Shown here in pieces: positions 48,924 through 59,079 of a stretch of DNA of 64,000 bases. Under the pieces are notes generated by a model, which had not been told where the DNA came from, searched no databases, and was given only the letters and a program-made list of their open reading frames with translations. The position numbers were made by a program, and so were the translations under genes. The DNA is from Astyanax mexicanus (lineage: Eukaryota > Chordata > Actinopteri > Characiformes > Acestrorhamphidae). Location: assembly GCF_023375975.1 (NCBI RefSeq), contig NC_064426.1:2533001-2597000 (forward strand). The letters are read 5' to 3'. Position 1 is the stretch's first letter, and every line of letters starts with the position of its first letter.

Positions 48924-49470
48924 TCTCTATTCGGCGTTTTCGGTCCCACCAGACATAACAAAAAAAAAGCCCTCAATGATTTCTGTGATTTCTGCCACTT
49001 TGTTCTATTCGTGACTGATTGACTGCTCTGGTCGGGTCTTGATTAGCCGAGAGTTTTTTACCGCTACGTGCCTTTAATGTATGCTACCTCTGGTCCGGGG
49101 GAGTCAGGGGACCTCCCGTTGGAACTGGGAATGGGCAAAGGCTGTGCATAATAATAAAGGTCAGCTGGCTTATCAAGCCGAACTCGTTATCCAGCACTTC
49201 CAGTGCAAACCCAACTACGGCGGCGTACAGGTGGGAGAGCCGTGATTGTGGAAGGGCCGGCACTGTCGGAATTCCTTACGCAATCATGCCTGAAAGTTGG
49301 TGCAACTGCCCATTATAGCCACACAATTCCAAGATGGTCGCTGGTTTCTGCAATCATGTTGCGATTCTGCTGTCATAATGGACAGTTGAGTTGTAGGGAG
49401 TTGGTGGCTGACAGTTGTCCAGGTGCAATTGTCCATTAAAACAGGAGAACAACAGCAGAATCCCAACATA

Positions 49471-49867
49471 CAGCTCTGGAAAAAAATGAAGAGACCACTT
49501 CAGTTTCTGAATCAGTTTCTCTGATTGAGAATTGTGATTTATAGGTATATATTTTGAGTAAAATGGACATTGTTGTTGTTTTATTCTACAAACTACGGAC
49601 AACAGTTCATATTCATATTCATTCATCAGTTTTAAGAGTTCAGAAATAATCAGTATTTGGTGGAATAACCCTGGTTTTAATCTCCTCCTCCACCAGTCTT
49701 ACACGCTGCTTTTGGTGGATAACTTTATGCTGCTTTACTCCTGGTGCAAAAATTCAAGCAGTTCAGTTTGGTGGTTTGATGGTTTGTGATCATCCATCTT
49801 CCTCTTGATTATATTCCAGAGATTTTCAACTTGGTAAAAGTGGTCTCTTATTTTTTTTTCAGAGCTG
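49471..49867 (-). mobile_element. Tc1-derived non-autonomous element, family A, internally deleted (reverse)
   Basis: Both ends are present (CAGCTCTGG at left, CAGAGCTG at right) with flanking TA. About 150 bp is missing from the middle relative to the full copies. Confidence 0.88.
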
Positions 49868-50186
49868 TATTCGCAGGAATCTCGTCACTGGAGCATGATG
49901 TTGGGAATCTGCTGTCATAATGTTGCAGGAAATGGTTAGCACTTAATTTTAATTTTAAGTTTAGCATGCATTCGCTGTTCGCTGTTCGCTTTGCCGCTTC
50001 TACGCTTCTTTTCAGCTTGGTTAGCAGCTGTTCAAATCTTTAGCTATTTCTTTGCCTCAAACCGAACTGTCTATCAAGCCGCCCTCACTGAATTACTTTT
50101 GACTCGCAGGTCAAAACCCATCTCCAACTTTTTGTGTAACTGCTGAGAAGGTGTGTGAAAGGGACGAGGCTGGAGAAGAGACGCAC

Positions 50187-50367
50187 CGTAGACAATCACG
50201 GCGGCCGAGGAGCTTTTGCGCCGGGCCACAATGTTCTTGGCCACGCAGGTGTAGTTGCCGGTGTCGGCCAGCCGGGCTTGTTTGATGATGAGATTATGGT
50301 CCACTGTGATGAAGAAATTGGGGTCAGCCTTGGGGTCGATCAGCTCCTCGTTCCTCTGCCACTCCAC
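50187..50367 (-). CDS. unc5a: unc5a exon: second half of Ig domain 2
   Basis: A 181-nt exon on the minus strand. Acceptor is TTTCTCCAG before 50367 and donor is TACG|GTGCGT at 50186, a slightly weak donor with C at +4. It starts in phase 0 with VEWQRNEELIDPKADPNF, then FITVDHNLIIKQARLADTG, then NYTCVAKNIVARRKSSSAA and ends VIVY plus one nt. The Cys of NYTC closes the Ig2 disulfide and Asn-Tyr-Thr is a potential N-glycosylation site. The ARLADT and CVAKNIVARR blocks are near-invariant in UNC5 receptors. It ends at phase 1, so the next residue is G|TG (Val) from the TSP1-1 exon, giving the VYVNGGW join expected for the family. Confidence 0.96.
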
Positions 50368-50390
50368 CTGGAGAAACACACATGCACATG

Positions 50391-50421
<31 letters not shown>

Positions 50422-51934
50422 AAAAGGGAAAAGAGGCATTCGCAAGCTTAATCTGGTGCCGCTGGAAAAAGTTTGGACTGTGAATCCAGGACGTTCTTGG
50501 GCGCTGGGGTTTAGAAACCTGGCAGGAGTTTCATTCCAGGGAGAAGCACAAGGGATTAGTTCTTCCTTTTCTTTTTCTTTCTCTTTTTTATTTTTAGCAA
50601 CACTTTAAAATAAGGTTCCTTTTAATAAATAAATATTTAGGATAAAACAAGTATAAAAGAGCATTTTAATTTATTTCCACCACTAGAACATACTAATTCA
50701 GGATTGAAAGGGTTAAACAACAGGTCTATGCTTCTTCAGTGTTGCAATGTCAATTAACATCATTCTGAATAGATTCTTCTCATTCAAGCAGCCCGAAAAA
50801 GTTTTAAAAAGCTCAGTTTTAACACTCTTCTTACTAAATTAATGTCGGGTTTAAATCAGGCTCAGGCTCATAATGACTCATAATGAGTTGACTTGAAGCG
50901 AAACTTACAGCTCTGAAAAAGAATAAGAGAGACCACTTTAAAATTATAAGTTTCTTTAATTTTACCAAATTGAAAACCTCTGGAATATAATCAAGAGGAA
51001 GATGGATGATCACAAGCCATCAAACCACCAAACTGAACTGCTTGAATTTTATGCACTAGGAATGGCATAAAAAAGTTATCCAAAAGCAGTGTGTAAGACT
51101 GGTGGAGGAGAACATGATGCCAAGATGCATAAAAAAAGGTGATTGGAAGCCACAAGGGTTATTCCCACTAAATATTGATATTTCTGAACTCTTAAAACTT
51201 TATGAAAATGAACTTGTTTTTATCTTTGCATTATTTGAGATCTGAAAGCTCTGCATCTTTTTTTTATTTCTGCAAATCTGTAAATGCTTATAGTTTATAG
51301 AATAAAACAACAGTGTTTATTTTATTCAAACTAAAACCTATAAATAGCAAAATCAGAGAAACTGAAGTGGTCTCTTTATTTTTTTTCCAGAGCTGTATAC
51401 TGTAATTGAGGCATAGCATCCGCTGTCCGACTGCGCTCGCCTCTGATTGGTCCTGTTCAATTTTAATAAGGTACAAAAGTCTTAGTGCAACCAGGCGGAA
51501 CAGCTGAAATGTAATACATGTATTCCGTCAGAGAGTCAATCTGGGACACTTTAGACGAGGTAAAAAGGTAAGGAAAAAAAAGGGCGAATCAGCTCGGAGT
51601 TCAATATTTCATGCAGCAGTCGCCGTCTTGCGATGCCGGAGCGCAGAGCGCGGTAACTGCTGTTGTTATTGGGCAGGTTGCAGGCTCCGGTGGGCAACGC
51701 TGAGCCAAAACAGCTGGCCGCAGTCTGGTCCAGTCCTGCATCCTGCGCGAACCTGCATGCATTATTAATGGCGCGAGAGGAGCTGCCAGAAGCAGAGAGC
51801 CGAGACTCTCGCCCGTGTCCAGCTGACAGGACAGACGCCACGCCGCTACACGCCGGGGAAATATCGCCGGCCGCACGGATAAATCAACTAGCGGGATAAT
51901 TAGCTTTAATAACGATCTTTCGGCTCACACTCAC
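50368..51934 (-). other. unc5a intron within Ig2 (1.6 kb)
   Basis: A 1567-bp intron. A complete Tc1-derived non-autonomous copy occupies 50908-51395. Positions 51550-51900 are unique, CpG-containing sequence directly upstream (gene direction: downstream) of the donor of the 51935 exon. Confidence 0.8.
50908..51395 (+). mobile_element. Tc1-derived non-autonomous element, family A, complete
   Basis: Best forward copy: ends CAGCTCTG and CAGAGCTG are inverted and flanked by TA. Codons from 50965 read QIENLWNIIKRKM, the conserved C-terminal block of Tc1 transposases including the presumed catalytic Glu, then stops appear. It lies in the intron inside Ig2. Confidence 0.9.
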
Positions 51935-52038
51935 CTCAGCCGTTGGCACGCCCTCCGGAGGGTGGCAGCGGAGTAGCACCTCCTGGTCCAGCGCCACCTC
52001 TTTACCCAGCGGCTCCTCCTCAAAGTTTTTCCTCAGAT
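51935..52038 (-). CDS. unc5a: unc5a exon: Ig1-Ig2 linker and first half of Ig domain 2
   Basis: A 104-nt exon read on the minus strand. Acceptor is GGTTCACAG before 52038 and donor is GAG|GTGAGTG at 51934. With the T carried over from the previous exon it encodes YLRKNFEEEPLGKEV followed by ALDQEVLLRCHPPEGVPTAE. The Cys in LLRC is the first cysteine of the Ig2 disulfide. The LRKNFE block is a strongly conserved UNC5 signature, and Tyr before it is the UNC5A form. It enters at phase 1 and leaves at phase 0, so it joins in frame to the exon at 50187-50367. Ig1 and Ig2 together bind netrin in this family. A 1.57-kb intron separates it from the next exon. Confidence 0.95.
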
Positions 52039-52402
52039 CTGTGAACCACAAGAATGCCAATTAGCGCTTCAGGCTAAGCAAAACATTTTGCTGGTGTTAC
52101 TTGGGAGTGTTCTGTAATTGAAAAATTAGCTTTCTTTTGTTTCAGAACTGTGTAAACCCCAATCCACTTAACTATTTCACCACTTAACCACTTAGCACTC
52201 TCTAAGCAACATTGCAAGTTTGTAAGATGTAAGATTTCTCGTAGAACAAGGCCATCCCCATTGTTTTTTTTTTTTATATTACAAGGGATTTTTTATTGAA
52301 AGTGTTTGATTGTTGGAATTTAGTTGCATTACTTTGTATGTACTGTAACTCAACTACTTAAAGTAAGTTGCATAGCCCTCAGCAATAAGAGTGTATAATA
52401 AT

Positions 52403-52715
52403 GGGGCGCCGAGTGGTCCAGTGGTCTAAAGTGCTACCACAATATTCAGGAGATTGCTAGTTTGAATCCTAGTCATGCAGCTTGATCGGCAGCTTGCCAT
52501 CAGCTGCCAGAGCCCTGAGAGAGCACAATTATAGGCCTTGCTCTCTCTGGGTGCATACAGTAGATGGCGCTCTTTTCCCTCATTACTCCGAAGGGTAATG
52601 TGGATCAGCACAAGGCTGCGTCTGTGAGCTGATGTATCAGAACCTCCGAGCGTTGCAGTAGCACTGTGATGCTACTCGGCAATGCTGCATCATCAGCAGT
52701 TCTAAAAGAGGCGGA
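52403..52715 (+). mobile_element. tRNA-headed SINE
   Basis: The head GGGGCGCCGAGTGGTCCAGT carries a box A-like TGGTCCAGTGG (52414-52424) and a box B-like GTTTGAATCC (52460-52469), spaced as in a tRNA-derived Pol III promoter. A conserved body follows (GCTTGCCATCAGCTGCCAGA and GATGGCGCTC). Other fragments of the same family occur at 3640-3876, 34626-34700 and 53943-54016. Confidence 0.82.
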
Positions 52716-52746
52716 GTCTTTTAAAAAAAATCTTGTATATTGCATT

Positions 52747-52868
52747 TTGGAATTTGGGAGAAATGCTGTCTGTAGTTTACAGACTAAAACAACAATGTTC
52801 ATTTTACTCAAACATAAACCTATAAATATCAAAACCAGAGAAACTGATTCAGAAACTGAAGTGGTAAT
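52747..52868 (+). mobile_element. Tc1-derived family A fragment
   Basis: Only the right arm (GGGAGAAATGCTGTCTGTAG to AACTGAAGTGG) is present, directly after the SINE at 52403-52715. Confidence 0.75.
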
Positions 52869-53500
52869 TGTTGTATATGGTTCATAACAGTAAAGAAAGA
52901 GAGATTTCCCAGAACCAGGTGTGTTCTTAAGCTGGCGTTTGTTTGTTTGTTTGTTTGGGAGCTGAGAGAGCGCACGGGCGGCGCAGGGCCCGGTGCTTAT
53001 TTGGTGTTGCTTGGCTGCGTTGGAGAATGGCTGTCTGAAGCCCCGGGGCCAAGCATCAACTGAGAGCAATTGCATTATCCCTCCTCCCCCGCCCCTCCAC
53101 CCACAAACACAAACACCACTCTACAGTGGGGTATCCGCTCGCCCCTCCAGCCCGCAGGCTACCGAGACAAGTGTTGATGCGAGTCAGATTGCATTTGGTC
53201 CTCCAAATTACGTTACTGCTGATAAAGACGGTTTGAGTCATAGTGGCAATGGACGGTAAAATGCTTTCAAAACAATCTTTGCATAAATGTTTACGACTGG
53301 TGTAATGGAGGACGGCTTGAGCGAAGAGGCGCCTACGGAGACAGCTGCCCTTGTGGAATATCCGTTACTGCGCAGCGCTGAGGCGGAGAAACTAGCGGCT
53401 GACTGGCTGAGGTGTGGTAGGAGTGGGCGTAGCTCTTAAGATCTACTCAAACTCACCTGAGTATTCATTCATCTAGTAAGATGAGGTGGGTTTCAAGATT

Positions 53501-53790
53501 GTGAGCCCTATTTTAGTGATCTACAGGCGAGTCGTCAAGCGTCAACTGTGCGCTGTGCAGCTTGATTTAGGGCATGTCAGTAAGTTTTTGCTATCATATC
53601 GACGAGAAAAGTACACCTTTTACAGCTTTAAATTCTCACAAGGCATGCATTTATTCTTCTAAATGTGAAATAAACCAATCAGTGTGTCACTTGCTCCTCA
53701 TTCCCTTTAAGAGCCAGGTGAGCTCTGACTTTGGTGGATTGCTATTTTAATGGCACAGCTACCTGGACATGTGCAACACTTCTCAGCAGA
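53501..53790. mobile_element. hAT-type dispersed repeat
   Basis: CCCTATTTTAGTGATCTACA, AAATAAACCAATCAGTGTG and CCCTTTAAGAGCCAGGTGAG are motifs of a widespread fish non-autonomous repeat. Relatives are at 57838-58070 and, more diverged, 32080-32345. Class named from memory. Confidence 0.6.
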
Positions 53791-53942
53791 GGAAACTGAC
53801 CTGCTCGTTCATGCTCAGTTAAATATTTCTTTTGTTGTTTTGTTGTGACAGCTCAACAGTACTTTTAGACCTATCCCTCCAGTTAAGGACTCTTAAAGAA
53901 CCATTGGAGTGACTTTGTACTTTGTACCAACAGTAGAAATCT

Positions 53943-54016
53943 AGTATGAGTGCTCTCTCAAGGCTCTGGCAGCTGATGGCAAGCTGCATAACGGGGATTT
54001 AAACCATAAATCTAGT
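53943..54016 (-). mobile_element. SINE fragment (reverse)
   Basis: Contains GCTGATGGCAAGCTGCATAA and GGGATTTAAACC, the complement of the SINE head-body junction. Confidence 0.7.
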
Positions 54017-54879
54017 AGAAAGCCTTATTTTCTGGACAGTAAAGACACTCACTCCAACAAAAAAAAGAGACTCTTGGAGACAGGACCCTTGGAGATGGGA
54101 CGCTCCATGCTGTTGAGGAACACAGGTTCATCAGAGTTACTATAGCTTTGGTTATAACCAGCCGCTCTGGATGAAGACATCACCGCTAGTCATTTCGCCG
54201 GTTAAAAAAAGCCCATGTCATGCCTGTCCATCGCAATCAGTCCGTGCCGAGCGCTGAGCGGTGAAGAGGGCTCAGCCGCGCTCGATTTAATTAAACTGGA
54301 TTTAACGGGTGCGGGCGGCACCGCGGGGCAGCGCGGTCGTGGGAGGTAAGGAACAGTACAAAATAAAATGAAAAAAAGACACCGTCCTCATCCAACACTT
54401 CCGTGACTTTGAAGGCGGGGCGGCGGCGGCGGCGGCGGCGAGGTTGAGTTTAAAGCGTCCGCGGGGGGTCATGTTCCTTTCAGCGGTTCGGCGGGCGCCA
54501 CATCCCGGTTTTAAACGATGCATGTTTATGAGCAGATTAATAGAGGGGAGGTTGTTCAAAAAAAAATCGGAAAAGAAAAAAGGGAAATAAATAAATAAAT
54601 AAAAAAAGGAATCACAGCCACTTTAATGGCTTTTTTTTCTTTCTTGCTTGCTTTATTTCTTGGATCTGAGGCCGAGGTGGGGAGCGATATCGCTCTTTGC
54701 ACGCTTTGAATGCTTTGCACGCTTTGTACGCCGGGCAGATGCACTGTACGCATTGTGCGCCGTAAATCCGCGCTCTGATTGCGAGGCGCTTTCATCATTG
54801 TTTTTTGGGTTGCGAATGCGGCTTGTCGAAAGGGACTTTCTCCCACTGTACTCCCATATTCTCTCCTTCTCTCTGTCTT

Positions 54880-55260
54880 TCTTGCTTTCCCTCACTTCCG
54901 GGGATGATATCCCTCCTAAAGCGAAGCGGCCACAGGGCTTCCTGGAGCCTAATCGCATTATCGCGCTGCTAGATATGGAAACTGTGTGGCCTCTCGAGGC
55001 AATTACCGCGTGTTACATCGCAGATTAGCGGCTTAACCACGCCACGGGCTGGTTTTGATCAAACTTCCCAATCAAAAACGTTAAATAAGTCATACAAACC
55101 CATCAGCCTCGGGGAGCGCAGGCTGAGGCTGAAGTGCTCGGATTGATTGGACTAAATGCAATTTGGAAATCATTTTTATTCGAGAGCGTATCAAGCGCCG
55201 GATTGGAAGAGCCGTAAATCCGCCGCAGACCCGGCGCCGAGGCGAAGATCCTCCAGCCCG
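54880..55260. promoter_or_regulatory. Candidate conserved block next to the Ig1 exon
   Basis: Unique sequence with CTAATCGCATTATCGCG, GAGGCAATTACCGCG and CAGATTAGCGGCTTAA, dense in CpG and TAAT/ATTA cores, ending about 140 bp from the Ig1 exon. Conservation untested. Confidence 0.28.
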
Positions 55261-55397
55261 AGCCTCGCTGAATTCTGAGCGTTTTTCTCCCCCGGACATT
55301 CTGACAAGCTGCACTTTCCTCCCTTCTTCCCTTCTCTCCAAACTCCTGCCCCAGATTCGGAGCGCTTGGCTCGTCCAGACGTGTTAGGATAACTCAC

Positions 55398-55541
55398 AGG
55401 CGATTCGCACGTAAGCCTTTTGGCTCTTCTGGGTTCCTGTAGTGCTCCAGGCCACACACTGACACCAGAAATCCTCCAGGCCGAAGATTTTCTCCACCTG
55501 CTGCCTGGAGATGTCAATCTTCACCTGCATCACAGGGAGAC
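55398..55541 (-). CDS. unc5a: unc5a exon: second half of Ig domain 1
   Basis: First coding exon of the receptor seen in the window (144 nt, minus strand). UNC5A is a single-pass netrin receptor for axon repulsion and dependence-receptor apoptosis. The acceptor reads TTTCTGTAG at 55542-55550 and the donor is T|GTGAGT at 55397. Translation starts GLPVMQVKID, continues ISRQQVEKIFGLEDFWCQC and ends QKSQKAYVRIA. The WCQCVAW block holds the closing cysteine of the Ig1 fold plus the extra cysteine typical of UNC5 Ig1. Start phase is 1 (G|GT) and end phase is 1 (T|AT, giving Tyr with the next exon). The GLPxM start and the IAY junction match vertebrate UNC5A from memory better than the UNC5B/C IAC form. 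The preceding exon (first half of Ig1) was not found up to 64000, so intron 5' of this exon exceeds 8.4 kb. No frameshift is visible. Confidence 0.95.
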
Positions 55542-55904
55542 CTACAGAAAGGAGAAGAGGAGAGGAGAGGACAGGTATAAACATGGTTAACTCTTTAATA
55601 CCCGGACAAAAAAAGCAACCGTTCAGAGTTTTTAGGCCACTAAGCTAATTTTGGCCAAAATACTAATGTGTCTACAAATGTTACAAACAATTCTAGACCT
55701 AAACTTGAAGATTTACTGTGTTATTCGTTTAACTGATCTGATTTTCAGTTTTTCCTAAGTAATCGTAATGTTTTTTTCCCCCCATAAAAATGAAAAGTGG
55801 ACCAATAGTGGAGAATACCACCTTTTGACCAAAGGTTTTAAAACCCCACATTTACTAGAAAACTTTATGGAGGCTAATATTAGTCTAAACCAGAGCAAAA
55901 CCAT

Positions 55905-56965
55905 AGCAACCACTGTTGCTACAAACTAGCAACACCCTTGCAACATGTAGCAACCAACCGCTAAAGTGTAGCAACGTAACCATCACCTATCAATGCAACA
56001 CCAAGCAATGACTTTACAACCAACAAGTGTGCTATACCTTAGCAACCACAGTCCAAAGCCTTAGAGACTACTGAGCAACACCTTAGCAACCACCAACTGT
56101 TCTATAGCAAAACCTTAGTAAACATTAGGCAGCAACTTAGCAACCAACAACGGTGCTTTACCTTAGCAACCTTAAGCAACCACCCAGCAACATCTAAGAA
56201 ACAAGCACATGAATACCACTGCAAAACATTTGCAAACACAGACCAACGTTTTAGAGCCTTCTGAGCAACACCTTAACAACCACAAACCAAAGCCTTACAG
56301 ACTGCTGAGCAGCACCTTAGCAAGCAAAACACATCTATTACATAGCAACCCCTTAGCAACCACCCCGCAAGATCTAAGGAACAAGCACATGTATACCATT
56401 GCAAAATATTTGCAACCACATAGCAAAATCTAAGAGACTGCTGAGCAACACCTTAACAAGAAACACGCATTTATAACATAGCAACACCTTAGCAACCACC
56501 CCACAACATCTTAAAACCAGCAACACTTAAACCACAGCAACACCCTGGCAACCCCATAGCAAAATCTAAGAGACTGCTGAGCAACACCATAAAAGGAAAC
56601 GCACATTTATAACATAGCAACACCTTAGCAACCACCTAACAACATGTTTGGACCAACAACACTTAAACCACAAAAACACCCTAGCAACCACATAGCAAAA
56701 TCAAAGAGACTGCCGAGCAACACCTTAACAAGAAACGCACATTGATAACATAGCAACACCTTAGCAACCACCTACCAACATGTTAGGACCAACAACACTT
56801 ATACCACAGCAACACCTTAGCAACCACATAGCAAAATCAAAGAGACTGCCGAGCAACACCTTAACAAGAAATACACATTTATAACAAAGCAACACCATAG
56901 CAACCACCTACCAACATGTTAGGACCAACAACACTTAAACCACAACAAGACCATAGCAGACTTTA
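55905..56965. repeat. CAAC-rich degenerate array with a longer repeat
   Basis: Short motif TAGCAACACCTTAGCAACCA dominates. From about 56420 on it is organised in larger units of roughly 130 bp that contain GAGACTGCTGAGCAACACC, CATTTATAACATAGCAACAC and ACCAACAACACTTAAACCAC. Confidence 0.88.
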
Positions 56966-57310
56966 ATAGCTTTAATGTTATGACTGATGGTTTAGTGAGT
57001 TTTGTGGAGGATGTATCCAGTGCTGATTGTATACGTTTACACACGAGCGAGGCGCTGACAGACCGGCGTCTTATTAAAGCCTAAATGAATCCGAAATGAG
57101 AAGAAAAAAGATTAAAAAATCATAAAAAACTCTTTCCATATTGTGACAGTCTGTCAGACACCCCGGCTGATTGAGTAATCTCCACAGGAGCAGCGTGACG
57201 CCGTCCGACAGCATAATTCCGTTTTTGACAATTATGAATGAACGTCATCAGAGTTAAGCAGGGAAGAACAGCGCTGTCACGCATTATACATTCTGCTGCT
57301 GGACGGAGAG

Positions 57311-57444
57311 TGTGTGTGTGTGTGTGTGTGTGTTTTTAGTAGAAGGCGTACTAGTAATGCTGATGCTGGTGGTGGTGGTGGTGTTGGTGGTGGTGGTGGT
57401 GCTGGTGGTGGTGGGGGGGGGGGATACGGGGGGGGGGGGGGGGC
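57311..57444. repeat. (GT)n, (GGT)n and poly-G tract
   Basis: A 22-bp GT run at 57311-57332, then GGT/GCTGGT repeats from 57367, then G-runs of 11 and 17 bases around ATAC. Strong G-quadruplex potential on the plus strand, which is the template strand for unc5a. Confidence 0.9.
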
Positions 57445-57837
57445 GTTTAGACAAAGAAAATGCAATGAAAAATGATCTCCCAGACTCTGTGATATCTCGC
57501 CTCCAGCTATCGCTCATCTCCTAATACAAAAGCTTGACCTTGAAGATGCCCACGTCTCTCTCGCTCGGCCCATCCCACCATCCTCCCTCCTGCTATCTCT
57601 CTATCTCTCTCTCTAGTCTTTTGTCTCTCTCTCTCTCTCTTTTTCACTGTAAAGAAGCTTTACTGTGCTTTTTCAGCTCCACATGTTTAAGCTTCATGGA
57701 CGTCGGCCAGCTCCTCCTCAGGAGCTCTGCGGTTGGATATTTTTTGCAGAGCAGGTGAGCTGACCCACATCTCCACGCTGTTATGTTAGAAAGCAACACT
57801 CTGTGCAGATGCGGGCAGGTGGCACAGGCAACATTAA

Positions 57838-58070
57838 GGGCCCTATTTTAATGATCTATAGCGCAGCATTCAATTGCACATGGCACAACTGAATTTGGGC
57901 GCAAAAATATGCATTGCACGACTTAAAATGTGCATAAGGCGTGTACTAATTCTCTTAAATAATCATAAATGTGGTTAATTTTGGTCGTAGCGTGAAATAA
58001 ACCAATCAGAGTGCCAGTCGTCATTCCCTTTAAGAGTCAGGTGAGCTCTGACATTGGCGCGTTCGTATAT
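57838..58070. mobile_element. hAT-type dispersed repeat
   Basis: GGGCCCTATTTTAATGATCT, AAATAAACCAATCAGAGTGC and CCCTTTAAGAGTCAGGTGAG match 53501-53790 in order. It runs directly into the array at 58060. Confidence 0.6.
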
Positions 58071-58770
58071 TGACAGTGATAGAACCAATACCTAGCAGTG
58101 ATAGAACCAATTACAGTATCGACATACAATGCAGTGAGCAGAATGAGTCATATTGAGTTTAGGACCAATCACAGTCTCATAACAAATTATATAGTGATTG
58201 ATTAGAACCAACTACAGTTTGAGCAAAGTTTCAGAACAAGCAAGGCTATGTTCAGTTTGATTCACCTTGAAGAATTTGACCAATCACAGTCAAGGGGAGA
58301 TCTGAATAAATCATGCAGTGATTGATTCACCACATTGAGTCACAATGTGGTGACTAGAACCAATCGCAGAATGAGCCAGACTGAGTTTAGAACCAACCAC
58401 AGTCTCAGAACAAAGTATGCAGTGATATATTAGAGTTTATTACACTCTGGGCAAGGGTTCAGAACATACAAGGCGGTGATTAAAACCAATGACACTCAAG
58501 AGGAGGTCTCAGAAGAAACAAAGCAGTGAGTAGAACCAATCACAATCAGTGGGGAGGTCTCAGAAGAAACAATACAGTAATTAGAACCAATCACAATCAT
58601 AGTTTACAGGAAGTCTTAAAACAAACAAAGCAGTAATTAGCTCCAATCACTTTGATTAGAATCAACCACAGCCAATGGGAGGGCTTAGAATATATGATGC
58701 ATTGACTGGAACCAATCACATTCAGAGGGTGATCTCAAACCAAACAATGCAGTGATTAAAACTGTGCTAA
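58060..58770. repeat. Degenerate array, AGAACCAATCACAGT motif
   Basis: At least twelve diverged units containing TAGAACCAATCACA, AGTCTCAGAACAAA and GCAGTGATT at irregular 45-60 bp spacing. Confidence 0.8.
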
Positions 58771-58952
58771 TTTTTAACTACTATACTCTGTTGAGTGTAA
58801 CTGTGTCAGCCAATGAGAAGAGAGGTCATTAACATAAAACAAGAGAAATGTTGGATATGGGCCCTTTAATTTTATTTGTGTCTCTGTGTTGGAAGGGAAT
58901 AATACGCAGGGAGAGAGTGATGTGGCATATTGGAAAAAGAGAAAAAAAATCA

Positions 58953-58981
58953 CACAAACACACACACACACACACACACAT

Positions 58982-59012
<31 letters not shown>

Positions 59013-59015
59013 TAC

Positions 59016-59053
<38 letters not shown>
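58953..59053. repeat. (CA)n microsatellite
   Basis: About 100 bp of CA repeats with two related TACACATATACACA interruptions. Confidence 0.95.
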
Positions 59054-59055
<2 letters not shown>

Positions 59056-59079
59056 CATAATGGCATGCTGGCAGAGCGC

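Larger units (their letters stand above)
44541..50186 (-). other. unc5a intron between Ig2 and TSP1-1 exons (5.6 kb)
   Basis: A 5646-bp intron. It contains a Tc1 relic (45.0-45.3 kb), an unrecognised stretch at 45.4-46.4 kb with short meaningless open frames, a small fold-back element (46.42-46.58 kb), a CT-rich run near 47.14 kb, the CpG-retaining unique block 47.24-48.24 kb, a hAT-like element with an internal minisatellite (48.3-48.92 kb) and a Tc1-derived copy (49.47-49.87 kb). Confidence 0.8.
52039..55397 (-). other. unc5a intron between Ig1 and Ig2 exons (3.4 kb)
   Basis: A 3359-bp intron containing a tRNA-headed SINE (52.4-52.7 kb), a short Tc1-derived fragment (52.75-52.87 kb), a hAT-type dispersed repeat (53.5-53.8 kb), a GGC repeat near 54420 and long unique CpG-rich sequence at 53.1-53.4 and 54.6-55.39 kb. 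Confidence 0.8.

Noticed and set aside
52403..52475. Functional tRNA gene
   Set aside because: Boxes A and B are present but the flanks do not form an acceptor stem and the sequence continues into a repeated SINE body found elsewhere.
164..55541. Assignment of the gene to unc5b, unc5c or unc5d
   Set aside because: The transmembrane exon (EDVALYVG, DVADSSILTTGFQP) and the IAYLRKNF junction follow the UNC5A pattern and differ from the other paralogues as I know them.
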